DNA of 64,000 nt from Noviherbaspirillum aerium. Lineage in GTDB: Bacteria > Pseudomonadota > Gammaproteobacteria > Burkholderiales > Burkholderiaceae_D. Where the stretch lies: the NCBI RefSeq assembly GCF_008929045.1, contig NZ_VFAH01000005.1, forward strand, positions 124,001 to 188,000. The letters are read 5' to 3'. The notes under the pieces are model-generated. The model made no database searches. It was not told where the DNA came from and saw only the letters and a program-made list of their open reading frames with translations. Numbering within the stretch: the stretch's first letter is position 1; each line of letters starts with the position of its first letter. The position numbers were made by a program, and so were the translations under genes. This document shows positions 48,789 through 56,865 of this stretch, piece by piece.

Positions 48789-49955
48789 ATGCGTCCCATC
48801 GAATTCATTGCACATAACCATGTCGCGCTTCTGCATCGCGGCATCGAGTTTTTCCCCGCGCTGATCTCCGCAATCGAACACGCGCATTCCGAAATCTATC
48901 TGGAAACCTACATCTTCACGCTCGATGCCACCGGCAGGCGCGTCACGGATGCGCTGCTGGCCGCGGCTGCGCGGGGCGTCACGGTCAATGTCATCACCGA
49001 CTGGCTGGGCACCGGCCACCGGCAGTCGGTTGAACTGCGCAGGATACTGCGCGAGGGCGGCGTGCATCATCGCATCTTCAACAGCTGGTTTCATCGCGGC
49101 GTCGCGCGTACGCACCGCAAGATCTGCGTGGTCGACCGGGAAACCGCGTTTCTCGGCGGACTCAACATCAATGACGATCTGTTGTCCGACGATGGCTTCG
49201 AGACACCGCTGCCGGCGCCGCGCTGGGACTTCGCGGTGCGCATCTATGGGCCGCTGGTGGATGCCATTCACTTCGACATCCAGTCGCAGTGGCTGCTGCT
49301 GGGCGGCGTGAACCTGCGCTACCGCTGGGAGCGTTTTCGCGAGAGGCAGGCCAAGTCATCCACCGCCATCGATCATGCCGCGATGGCGGCGCTGGTGCTG
49401 CGCGACAACCTGCGCAACCGGCGCACCATCCAGCGCACCTATCTCAAGGCCCTGGGCAACGCGCGCCACAGCGCCTGGCTGGCCAATCCCTATTTCGCGC
49501 CGGGCCGCAAGCTGCGCGACGGCCTCGCCGCCGCCGCCAGGCGAGGCGTCAAGGTTACGCTGCTGCTCGGCGTCGGCCAGTTCCGCATCCAGGATGCGGT
49601 GGCCCATTCCTTCTATCCCAAGCTGCTCAAGAGCGGCGTGCGCGTGGTCGAATACCGGAAAACCCAGTTGCACGGCAAGGTTGCCGTCATCGATGACGAA
49701 TGGGCGACGGTCGGTTCCAGCAACTGGGACGGGCTGAGCCTCTTCGTCAACCAGGAGGCCAATGTCGTCGTGCGCCAGCATGACTTCGCCCGTACCTTGC
49801 GCGGCCATATCGAGAATGCGGTGGAAGAGAGCGTGACGATACGGCCGGAAGACTTCGCCAATATTCCATGGCATCAGCGGGCCTGGTACGGCGCAGCCTA
49901 TTTCCTGTACAAGAGCATCCTGCGCATCATCACCCTCGGCCGCTATACCGAGTAA
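48789..49955 (+). CDS. clsB: Cardiolipin synthase ClsB
   Basis: Phospholipase D superfamily enzyme forming cardiolipin from phosphatidylglycerol. The 388-residue protein has two HKD motifs: HRKICVVDRETAFLGG and HGKVAVIDDEWATVGSSN. There are no N-terminal TMs, unlike ClsA, fitting the ClsB (YbhO) class. A single C-terminal hydrophobic stretch (AYFLYKSILRIITLG) is near the end. The EEP phosphodiesterase is immediately upstream. Confidence 0.93.
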   Translation: MRPIEFIAHNHVALLHRGIEFFPALISAIEHAHSEIYLETYIFTLDATGRRVTDALLAAAARGVTVNVITDWLGTGHRQSVELRRILREGGVHHRIFNSWFHRGVARTHRKICVVDRETAFLGGLNINDDLLSDDGFETPLPAPRWDFAVRIYGPLVDAIHFDIQSQWLLLGGVNLRYRWERFRERQAKSSTAIDHAAMAALVLRDNLRNRRTIQRTYLKALGNARHSAWLANPYFAPGRKLRDGLAAAARRGVKVTLLLGVGQFRIQDAVAHSFYPKLLKSGVRVVEYRKTQLHGKVAVIDDEWATVGSSNWDGLSLFVNQEANVVVRQHDFARTLRGHIENAVEESVTIRPEDFANIPWHQRAWYGAAYFLYKSILRIITLGRYTE

Positions 49956-49964
49956 GAAGACGGT

Positions 49965-51470
49965 TCAGCGTTTCGAAGCCCGCCATGCGGCGGCCAGCCG
50001 CTTCATCGCACCGCGTATCTCGGCGGGTGCGAGCGCGCTGAATCCCATCACGAAGCCTTGCCGGGCATGCGGGCCCAGATACAGCCGCGACAGCGGCGGC
50101 AGATCGATGCCGGCGTCGGCCGCGATGCCGGACAGGTTCCGGTCGGTGTTGCGCTGGTCCGGCAGCAGGCAGCTCATCTGCAGTCCGCCGGCAGCCGAAC
50201 CGGGAAGCAGGCGGCCGCCGAGATGACGTTCCAGTTCATCGAGAAAGATGTCGCGCCGCGCCCGGTACAGTTCGCGCATGCGCCGCACATGCGCCATGAA
50301 ATGTCCGTCCTGCATGAAGTCGGCGAGCACCGCCTGCGTCAGCGGCGAGGTATGGCCGTCGATCTGGCTGCGTCCGGCGACGAAGGCCGGCACCAGCGGC
50401 TTCGGCACCACCAGGTAGGCGATCCTGATGCCGGGAAAGAGCACCTTGGAAAAGGTGCCGACGTACAGCACGCGCTGGTGGTGGTCGAGGCCATGAATGG
50501 CGGCGATCGGCCGGCTGTCATAATGGAATTCGCTGTCGTAATCGTCTTCCACGATCCAGGCCTGCTCGCGCCGCGCCCATTCGATCAGCTGCAGCCGCCG
50601 GGGCAGGCTGAGCGCCATGCCCAGCGGATACTGGTGCGATGGCGTGACATAGGCCAGACGCGCTTGCGGTGCCAGGCGCAAGGCTTCATCAACCCGCATG
50701 CCCTCGCCATCGACCGGCACCGGGACCGCCGTCGCGCCGGCGCCTGAAAATGCCGTCTGCGCTCCCCGGTAGCCGGGGTCTTCCAGCCAGACCTGGTCGC
50801 CGTCATCGAGCATCATCATCGCCACCAGCGTCAGTGCCTGCTGCGAGCTGGTCAGCACCAGCACCTGCTGCGCGTCGCAATCGACGCCGCGCGACAGCGA
50901 CAAGTATTGCGCAATGGCTTCGCGCAGCTGCGGCAGGCCCTGGCGATCGCCGTACATCATCCAGCGCTGCGGCGCATGCCGCGCGTGCCGTGCCAGCAGA
51001 CGCTGCCAAGTTGCGGCGGGAAAGGAGTCCAGTGCCGGCATGCCGGCGGAAAAGGCGCGCACTTCCAGCGCATCGACACAGCCGCCCATGTCGGCAATCC
51101 GCTGTCCGCGCCCCGACAGCAGCATCTGCGGCGCAGCCTGGGGCAGGGCGGCTTTCCCGCGCGGGGAACCGGGGCCGGAAACCGGGCGGGCGCTGGCGCT
51201 GCTGACGAAACTGCCGCTGCCGGTGCGTCGCTGCAGATAGCCTTCCTCCTCCAGCTGGGCATAGGCGGCTTCGGCCGTGCTGCGGGAGAGGGAAAGATCC
51301 GACGCCAGCGCGCGGGTCGAAGGCAGGCGGTCGCCCGCCTGCAGCGTGCCGTCCATGATGGCGCTGCGGATGGCGCGGTAGAGCCGGCCGGAGAGGCTCG
51401 GCTGCCTGTCGTGGTTCTGCTCGAGCAGCGTGAGCAATACGCCGCTCAGCTTGCGGCCGGATGCTGGCAT
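49965..51470 (-). CDS. MocR-type (PdxR-like) GntR/aminotransferase regulator
   Basis: A 501-residue transcription factor: an N-terminal GntR winged helix (about 25-90; LYRAIRSAIMDGTLQAGDRL, LPSTRALASDLSLSRST) fused to a fold-type I aminotransferase domain. The latter shows the PLP lysine region VGTFSKVLFPGIRIAY and the Asp/Tyr region WIVEDDYDSEFHYD. MocR proteins sense PLP adducts. The start is the MPASGRK ATG; a TTG 17 codons earlier would overlap the operator region. It is divergent from a rhodanese gene, with direct repeats in the gap. No pdxST or gab genes are nearby. Confidence 0.92.
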   Translation of the reverse strand: MPASGRKLSGVLLTLLEQNHDRQPSLSGRLYRAIRSAIMDGTLQAGDRLPSTRALASDLSLSRSTAEAAYAQLEEEGYLQRRTGSGSFVSSASARPVSGPGSPRGKAALPQAAPQMLLSGRGQRIADMGGCVDALEVRAFSAGMPALDSFPAATWQRLLARHARHAPQRWMMYGDRQGLPQLREAIAQYLSLSRGVDCDAQQVLVLTSSQQALTLVAMMMLDDGDQVWLEDPGYRGAQTAFSGAGATAVPVPVDGEGMRVDEALRLAPQARLAYVTPSHQYPLGMALSLPRRLQLIEWARREQAWIVEDDYDSEFHYDSRPIAAIHGLDHHQRVLYVGTFSKVLFPGIRIAYLVVPKPLVPAFVAGRSQIDGHTSPLTQAVLADFMQDGHFMAHVRRMRELYRARRDIFLDELERHLGGRLLPGSAAGGLQMSCLLPDQRNTDRNLSGIAADAGIDLPPLSRLYLGPHARQGFVMGFSALAPAEIRGAMKRLAAAWRASKR

Positions 51471-51479
51471 GGAAGGTCC

Positions 51480-51512
51480 AAGTGGTCTGTTGTCATGTTC
51501 GGAAATGGTCTG
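51480..51512. promoter_or_regulatory. Direct-repeat operator candidate for the MocR regulator
   Basis: Two 10-base copies, AAGTGGTCTG and AAATGGTCTG (9 of 10 identical), in the same orientation and 23 bases apart (about two helical turns). They lie in the 75-base divergent gap between the MocR and rhodanese genes. Tandem direct repeats at such spacing are typical of MocR binding sites. Confidence 0.6.
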
Positions 51513-51545
51513 CCCGTGCAAACCAATCGCAGGTAGGATGATGGC

Positions 51546-51977
51546 ATGGATTCAACATCAACGACAGGGAAGGAAAGCCCGATGCAGCAACAGCTCCAGC
51601 ACTACCTCGACAAGCTCGCCTACGAGATCGACTCCTGGGATCTCAGCGTGGCGCTGAAGGCCGGCGACAGGCTGATCGTCATCGATACCCGCGCGCCCGA
51701 GCTGTATGCGCGGGAGCATATTCCCGGCGCGATCAACCTGCCGCACCGGACCATGTCCGAGGAAACCACCCGGGGTCTCGACCGCGATGCGCTGGTGGTG
51801 AGCTACTGCGACGGCATCGGCTGCAATGGCTCGACCAAGGGCGCGCTGAACATGACGCGCCTGGGCTTCAGGGTGAAGGAACTGATGGGCGGCCTCGACT
51901 GGTGGAAGCGCGACGGCCATCCGACATCGGGGTCGCAGGGCTCGCAAGGCAATAGCGAGATGATGTGCGGATGCTGA
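51546..51977 (+). CDS. Rhodanese-like domain protein
   Basis: A single-domain sulfurtransferase-like protein of 143 residues. The rhodanese core includes LIVIDTRAPELYAREHIPGA and the active-site loop SYCDGIGCNGS carrying the catalytic Cys. The C-terminus is rich in Ser/Gly and ends MMCGC, adding two Cys. The start could instead be a Met 12 codons downstream with a better AAGGA site. It is divergent from the MocR regulator, so probably its target. The sulfur donor and acceptor are unknown. Confidence 0.87.
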   Translation: MDSTSTTGKESPMQQQLQHYLDKLAYEIDSWDLSVALKAGDRLIVIDTRAPELYAREHIPGAINLPHRTMSEETTRGLDRDALVVSYCDGIGCNGSTKGALNMTRLGFRVKELMGGLDWWKRDGHPTSGSQGSQGNSEMMCGC

Positions 51978-52051
51978 CGGGTAGGGAATTGTTAGGGCGG
52001 CGGAGCCCCGGATGGTCCGCCGCGAAAGCCGATGTGGGCGATTCCGGAAGG

Positions 52052-52306
52052 CTATGCTCTCTTGCGAAGGCAGGCGAGCAGCGGGCGGATAAGCAGTGCG
52101 CCGGTTGTCGAGGCAACCAGTGCGCAAACAAGCGTAACCGCCAGTTCAATGTCGGAAGCAAGGCCTGGATTCTGTCCGCTTTCAACCCGGCCATTGATCC
52201 AGGTCCAGATGGATTCCGACATGCTGGTTGAAAGCCACCAGCGTGTGAGCAGACCGGCACACAGTAAGACAGGGAGCAGGACGGCCATGCGCTGCAGCAG
52301 CTTCAT
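52052..52306 (-). CDS. Small two-TM membrane protein, putative immunity partner of DUF2778 toxin
   Basis: 84 residues: TM1 (RMAVLLPVLLCAGLLTRWW), a short loop of about 30 residues, TM2 (IELAVTLVCALVASTTGALL), and a basic tail (CLRKRA). Its ATG overlaps the stop of the DUF2778 gene by 4 bases (ATGA), so the two are translated together. No family is recognised. The immunity role is inferred from position, size and membrane location, since Tlde1-type toxins act in the periplasm. A longer frame upstream merely runs antisense-free through the toxin gene in another phase. Confidence 0.65.
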   Translation of the reverse strand: MKLLQRMAVLLPVLLCAGLLTRWWLSTSMSESIWTWINGRVESGQNPGLASDIELAVTLVCALVASTTGALLIRPLLACLRKRA

Positions 52307-52761
52307 CTGATCACCAGCCGGCCATAGGCTTTCAACTTGGTACCAGGCACGCTCACCGGTTTTGCGCTGGTGAGAATTGCCCGGAGCTGCATAAAATCGG
52401 ATTCCCTGTCGACGACCACGCAACCTTCGCTGCGCCCAGTGACTCCTTTGGGATGAAGTCTGAAATTGCATCGCCTGACCTCGTTGCAGAATGTTTCGTC
52501 ATCAATGTGGTGATCCGCTGCATAGAGCGCAAACCAGTCATTTCTCCCATTTAACATATCCCTTATGGGGCCGAGCAGCCCGCCGGACTGCCGGTCGAAA
52601 ATATAGTAAGTTCCCGGCGGAATAGGGCCGCTCCCTCTTACGCATGCCACGGCGCGTCGATTAGCGTTATGTCCTAATCCGGAAAATGCCGGATACGATA
52701 TGGCACCGATACAAAAAGCACTCATCGGGTGATTGTTTAGCTCGAAGCTGCATTGAAACAT
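52303..52761 (-). CDS. DUF2778 (Tlde1-like) putative L,D-transpeptidase/carboxypeptidase effector
   Basis: A 152-residue protein resembling the DUF2778 family, whose studied member Tlde1 of Salmonella is a T6SS effector cutting and altering peptidoglycan peptides. Visible: FSGLGHNANRRA, GPIPPGTYYIFDRQSGG and an L,D-transpeptidase-like active site with His103 (RLHPKG), Ser111 and Cys114 (RSEGCVV). No signal peptide is present, fitting secretion by a contact system. Tandem ATGs follow AGGAGG; the second gives better spacing and is used. No T6SS genes are in the window. Six Cys is unusual for so small a protein. Confidence 0.8.
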   Translation of the reverse strand: MFQCSFELNNHPMSAFCIGAISYPAFSGLGHNANRRAVACVRGSGPIPPGTYYIFDRQSGGLLGPIRDMLNGRNDWFALYAADHHIDDETFCNEVRRCNFRLHPKGVTGRSEGCVVVDRESDFMQLRAILTSAKPVSVPGTKLKAYGRLVIR

Positions 52762-53032
52762 CATTCCTCCTTCAATACAGAGCGGATGCGGATGAGTGTA
52801 CGGTCACCGCGACCTGTCTTGTGGGCACATGGCAGCATTGCTTGTCGCTTGCATGACCTGCCCACGCTCCTTCGCCCGTTTTGCCATGCATTCCAAAACA
52901 AGCCGGTTCTTTCGCACACCTGTCCGAAATCCGCTCCAGCGTTAATGCCATTGATGAATGTAAAGTTCATGAATGCCAGGATAGAAAGCGCATGTTAGAA
53001 GGATAGTTGCTAAAGTGTCAATTCTTTACCTG

Positions 53033-53956
53033 CTACGGCACATTGCCTGCGGCCTCTCCGCTATCCGCTTCCGCCATCACCCAGTCGCAGAACGCCTTCA
53101 CCGCCGGCCGCGCTTCCGCTTCCGGCGGCCGCAGCAGATGGAAGCGGTAGGGCCCGCGCATCCTGTGCGGCAGCAGGCGCACCAGCCGGCCGCTGCGCAG
53201 GTCTTCCGCGATGAAGGGCTCGGCCGCGAGGGCCACGCCCTGACCGTTGGCCGCCGCTTCCAGCGTCAAGTAGGTGTGCGAGAAGCTGGGGCGGTTGCTG
53301 CCGGCGTAGCGCACGCCGAAATGCTGCAGCCAGCCCGGCCACAAAATCTCATCCGGTATGCGCGGCTCCAGTTCATCATGCAGCAGCGGATGGCGGAGCA
53401 GGTCCGCCGGTTCCTTCACATCCGGCGCCGCCGCCTTGAATGCCGGGCTGCAGACGGCGGAAAACCATTCTTCCATCAGCACGTCGGCCTTGAGGCCGGG
53501 ATAGGGGCCGGTGCCGAGCCGTATCGCCACATCCACGCCTTCATTCAGGAAATCGACCGGATGCAGCGATGCCAGCATCCGCATGTCGATCTCGGGATGC
53601 CGCTCGCGCAGGCGGCCCAGCCTCGGCAGCAGCCAGCGCGACACCAGCGAAGGGACGGAGGTCACGGTGACCACGCGCTCGTCGCCCTGGCGCCGCGCCG
53701 CTTCCGACGCCTCGGCCAAGCCGTTGAGCAGCGGACGCAGCGCCTGCGCATACTGCCGCCCGGCACTGGTCAGCACGACGCCGCGCGGCAGGCGCTGAAA
53801 CAGGGAAATGCCCAGCCAGGCTTCCAGCTGCTTGACCTGGTGCGCAATGGCGCCGGCGGACACGTGAAGTTCCTCGCCAGCCGCCTGGAAGCCGCCATGC
53901 CGGGCTGCCGCCTCAAAGGCGCGCACGGCTGGCAGGGGAGGTAGGCGATATTGCAT
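53033..53956 (-). CDS. LysR family transcriptional regulator (GcvA-like)
   Basis: 307 residues: an N-terminal winged helix (LPPLPAVRAFEAAARHGGFQ, ELHVSAGAIAHQVKQLE) typical of the GcvA/AmpR branch, and a periplasmic-binding-protein-like effector domain (about 90-300; VTVTSVPSLVSRWLLPRL). It is divergent from an EamA transporter gene 127 bases away, with an ideal LysR-type inverted repeat between them, so it probably controls that gene. The effector is unknown. Confidence 0.93.
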   Translation of the reverse strand: MQYRLPPLPAVRAFEAAARHGGFQAAGEELHVSAGAIAHQVKQLEAWLGISLFQRLPRGVVLTSAGRQYAQALRPLLNGLAEASEAARRQGDERVVTVTSVPSLVSRWLLPRLGRLRERHPEIDMRMLASLHPVDFLNEGVDVAIRLGTGPYPGLKADVLMEEWFSAVCSPAFKAAAPDVKEPADLLRHPLLHDELEPRIPDEILWPGWLQHFGVRYAGSNRPSFSHTYLTLEAAANGQGVALAAEPFIAEDLRSGRLVRLLPHRMRGPYRFHLLRPPEAEARPAVKAFCDWVMAEADSGEAAGNVP

Positions 53957-54000
53957 GATGGCTCAAAATTTTTGGGGCAGACCAGCAAGAATATTGGTTT

Positions 54001-54021
54001 GTGGCATGGGAGGCAAGCCAC
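54001..54021. promoter_or_regulatory. LysR-type operator candidate
   Basis: Perfect inverted repeat GTGGC-N11-GCCAC between the divergent LysR and EamA genes. Spacing and symmetry fit LysR-family recognition sites, though it lacks the exact T/A edges of the T-N11-A rule. Confidence 0.55.
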
Positions 54022-54083
54022 TAGACTGCAGCAACGTCCATGAAGATCACCCCCAAAACCATTCGCCCTGAAAGCCCGCGCCC

Positions 54084-54959
54084 ATGTCCCGCAATACCGC
54101 CATCGCTCTCGTCCTCCTGTCCGCCCTCGGTTTCGGCAGCATGGCGCTCTTCGCCCGGCTCGCCTATGACGCCGGCGTCAGTCCGAGCATGCTGCTGACC
54201 TTGCGTTTCGCCATCGCGGTGGCACTGCTGGCGCCGCTGGTCTGGCTGCGCCGCGCCGCATTGCCGCGCGGACGCACGCTGGTGGCCTTCGGCCTGATGG
54301 GGCTGCTTTATACCGGCCAGTCGCAGGCTTACTTCACTGCCCTGATGCATGCCAGCAGCGGCCTGGTCGGCTTGCTCCTGTACACCTATCCGGTGCTGGT
54401 GACCATGCTGGCGGTCGCTCTCGGCAGCGAGAAGCTTGACCGCCGCACGATGCTGCTGCTGTTCACGGCGGTGTCCGGCATGGCGGTCATGCTGGGCGGC
54501 GATCTGCAGGGGCAGCCGCTCGGCATCATTCTCGGCCTTGCGGCCGCCGGCATCTACGCGGTCTATATCCTGCTGGGCGGACGCATCACGCAGGGCGTCG
54601 ATCCCTTGGCCGGCACGCTGGTCATCATGAGCGTGGCCTGCCTGGGCAACGGCGGCTTCGCGCTGGCCAGCGGCGCGTCCTTGCCGCCCACGCCGACGGC
54701 CTGGATGGCGATTGCCGCCATCGCCGCGCTGACGGCGGTTGCCGTCTCGACCTTCCTGATCGGCATCCGGCACGTCGGGCCATCGCAGGCCTCGATCATT
54801 TCGACGCTGGAACCGGTGATCACGCTCTGCCTCGGCGTGGCGCTGCTGTCGGAATCGGTCAGCGCGGGGCAGCTGCTGGGCGGGGCGATGGTGCTGTTCG
54901 CCGTCATCCTGCTTGCCATGCGCACCCGCGTCGAGGCGGGGCAGCCGGCGGCGGGCTGA
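54084..54959 (+). CDS. EamA/RhaT family drug/metabolite transporter
   Basis: A 291-residue protein with ten predicted TM helices in two EamA repeats (VLLSALGFGSMALFARLAYD begins repeat 1; LAAAGIYAVYILLGGRI begins repeat 2; ISTLEPVITLCLGVALL marks its end). It is a predicted exporter or importer of small metabolites; the substrate is unknown. No clear ribosome site precedes the ATG. It is the likely target of the divergent LysR regulator. Confidence 0.9.
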   Translation: MSRNTAIALVLLSALGFGSMALFARLAYDAGVSPSMLLTLRFAIAVALLAPLVWLRRAALPRGRTLVAFGLMGLLYTGQSQAYFTALMHASSGLVGLLLYTYPVLVTMLAVALGSEKLDRRTMLLLFTAVSGMAVMLGGDLQGQPLGIILGLAAAGIYAVYILLGGRITQGVDPLAGTLVIMSVACLGNGGFALASGASLPPTPTAWMAIAAIAALTAVAVSTFLIGIRHVGPSQASIISTLEPVITLCLGVALLSESVSAGQLLGGAMVLFAVILLAMRTRVEAGQPAAG

Positions 54960-55045
54960 GCCGGAAAGCCTGCCGGCGGGAAGCCGCTGGCAGTTTCAGA
55001 GCGGTTATACTGGGCGCGTCTTCCCGCACAGCCCCTCCCATCAAC

Positions 55046-55804
55046 ATGCTCTTCGACTTCGTCCTGCTGGACAAGCTGCGTGCCGCGCGGCATATCGCCA
55101 TCTTTTCCGGTGCTGGCATGTCCGCCGAAAGCGGCATTCCCACATTCCGCGAGGCACACACCGGTTTATGGGCGAAATACCGGCCGGAAGATCTGGCCAC
55201 GCCCGATGCCTTCCTGCGCGACCCGGCCACGGTATGGAACTGGTATGCATGGCGCCGCGACTTCGTGCGGCAAGCCCGGCCCAATCCTGGCCATCTGGCG
55301 GTGGCGCGGCTCGAGAGCCTGGTGCCGAAGGTCACGGTAATCACCCAGAATGTCGATGGCCTGCATCAGCGCGCGGGCAGCGGCAATGTCATTGAATTGC
55401 ACGGCAGTATTCTCGAAACTCGCTGTTTCGACTGCGGGCAGCCCGCCGAGGACGCTGCCCTTGCCGCAGCCGCCCCGGTGCAGGGCGAAACGCCGCCGCG
55501 CTGTGGCCATTGCGGCGGCCTGCTGCGGCCGGGCGTGGTCTGGTTCGGCGAATCCCTGCCGTCCGCCGCCTGGAACCGCGCCTCCGATGTGCTCGACGAT
55601 GCCGACGTCTTTTTCTGCATCGGCACTTCCAGCCTCGTCGAACCAGCAGCCAGCCTGCCGCGCTATGCGCGCTCCTGCGGCCGTACCGTGATCCAGATCA
55701 ATCCCGAAGCCACCAGCCATGATGAGATTGCACAATACATCCTGCGCGGCAAAGCCGGCGAGGTGATGCCCGAACTGCTTGCCGCCGCCTGGCCGCGCGC
55801 ATAG
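55046..55804 (+). CDS. NAD-dependent protein deacylase of the SIR2 (sirtuin) family
   Basis: A 252-residue sirtuin: the NAD-binding motif SGAGMSAESGIPTFREA, TQNVDGLHQRAGS, catalytic His in ELHGSI, and a four-Cys zinc module (CFDCG ... CGHCGG). Later motifs are PGVVWFGESLP, GTSSLVEPA and INPEA. The Ala-Arg-Tyr/Arg pair that marks desuccinylase class III enzymes appears as WYAWRRDFV, so demalonylase/desuccinylase activity is possible. No acetyltransferase or acs gene is nearby. Confidence 0.93.
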   Translation: MLFDFVLLDKLRAARHIAIFSGAGMSAESGIPTFREAHTGLWAKYRPEDLATPDAFLRDPATVWNWYAWRRDFVRQARPNPGHLAVARLESLVPKVTVITQNVDGLHQRAGSGNVIELHGSILETRCFDCGQPAEDAALAAAAPVQGETPPRCGHCGGLLRPGVVWFGESLPSAAWNRASDVLDDADVFFCIGTSSLVEPAASLPRYARSCGRTVIQINPEATSHDEIAQYILRGKAGEVMPELLAAAWPRA

Positions 55805-55841
55805 CGACAGCCGCCTGCAGGTTCCTTGAAAGGAGACAGTC

Positions 55842-56243
55842 ATGCCCACCGACGAACAGTCCATACGCGATCTTTTCTCGGAGTGGCAGAGCGCTTCCGA
55901 GGACGGCGATCCGGATCGCCTGGCAACGCTGATTGCCGACGACGTGGTGTTCCTGACACCGGGGCAGCCGCCGATGCGCGGCAAGGAAAGCTTTCTGGCC
56001 GCCTTCCGTGAAGGCATGCAACATTACCGCATCGAATCCGAAGGCGAGATCAGGGAGCTGCATATCCATGACAAGCTTGCCTATTGCTGGACGCAGCTTT
56101 GCGTCACCGTGACGCCGCGCCGCAACGGCCTGCCGATGCGGCGATCCGGACCCATCCTGACGGTACTGCGCAAGGAGGCCGACGACGCCTGGGTTATCGT
56201 GCGCGACGCCAACATGCTGACTTCCCAGCCTGCCACGAACTGA
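55842..56243 (+). CDS. SnoaL-like/DUF4440 (SgcJ/EcaC family) protein
   Basis: 133 residues with a cystatin/NTF2-like fold: IRDLFSEWQSASEDGDPDRL, IADDVVFLTPGQPPMRGK and WVIVRDANML near the end. An AGGAG ribosome site precedes the ATG, 37 bases after the sirtuin stop. Proteins of this type bind small ligands or act as minor enzymes; no catalytic role can be assigned. Confidence 0.85.
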   Translation: MPTDEQSIRDLFSEWQSASEDGDPDRLATLIADDVVFLTPGQPPMRGKESFLAAFREGMQHYRIESEGEIRELHIHDKLAYCWTQLCVTVTPRRNGLPMRRSGPILTVLRKEADDAWVIVRDANMLTSQPATN

Positions 56244-56326
56244 AGACATGAAGGCAGGAACTTAAATGCGCCATCGGGGTTCTTCCTACTGTTCAAGCCA
56301 TCGCTGGTTTTGCAGAGGAGAAGCTT

Positions 56327-56827
56327 ATGAATGTGCAACAGCAGGTTCATGAAGAATTGCAGGAAGTCGCGCAGCTGGTGGTGGAAATCAAGTTCGCGAT
56401 GATGACCACCGAGGAAGAGGACGGCACCCTGCGCAGCCGGCCGATGTCGACCATGCAGATGGACGCCGCCGGCAACCTCTGGTTTTTCACCGCGCTCGAT
56501 TCGCCCAAGGTTGACGAGGCGCATCATCACCGCCAGGTCAACCTGAGCTATGCGCGTCCCGACAAGCAGGACTACCTGTCGGTCTCCGGCGTCGTTGAAG
56601 TGGTGCGCGACAAGGAAAAGATGCGTTCGCTCTGGACGCCGTGGATCAAGCCCTGGTTTCCCAACGGGCTGGACGATCCCAATCTCGTGCTGCTGAAGGT
56701 GGCGATCACCGAAGCCGAGTACTGGATGGCGCCGGGCAGCGCGGTCAAGCGCATGTACGGCCTTGCCAAGGGCATCATGACCGGCAACACCGATGCGCTC
56801 GGCGACAACCGCAAGGTCGTCATGTAA
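56327..56827 (+). CDS. Pyridoxamine 5'-phosphate oxidase-like (general stress protein 26) family
   Basis: A 166-residue split-barrel flavin-binding protein: FAMMTTEEEDGTLRSRPMST, GNLWFFTALDSPKVDE, VNLSYARPDKQDYLSVSG and the family stretch WTPWIKPWFPNGLDDPN. This matches the GSP26-type PNPOx clade, which binds FMN/FAD and is stress-induced in other bacteria. A GAGGAG ribosome site is present. It is followed by a ferritin-like gene. Confidence 0.9.
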   Translation: MNVQQQVHEELQEVAQLVVEIKFAMMTTEEEDGTLRSRPMSTMQMDAAGNLWFFTALDSPKVDEAHHHRQVNLSYARPDKQDYLSVSGVVEVVRDKEKMRSLWTPWIKPWFPNGLDDPNLVLLKVAITEAEYWMAPGSAVKRMYGLAKGIMTGNTDALGDNRKVVM

Positions 56828-56865
56828 GGGCAGGGCGCCTGCCGACGAATGCAAACGAGGACAGC

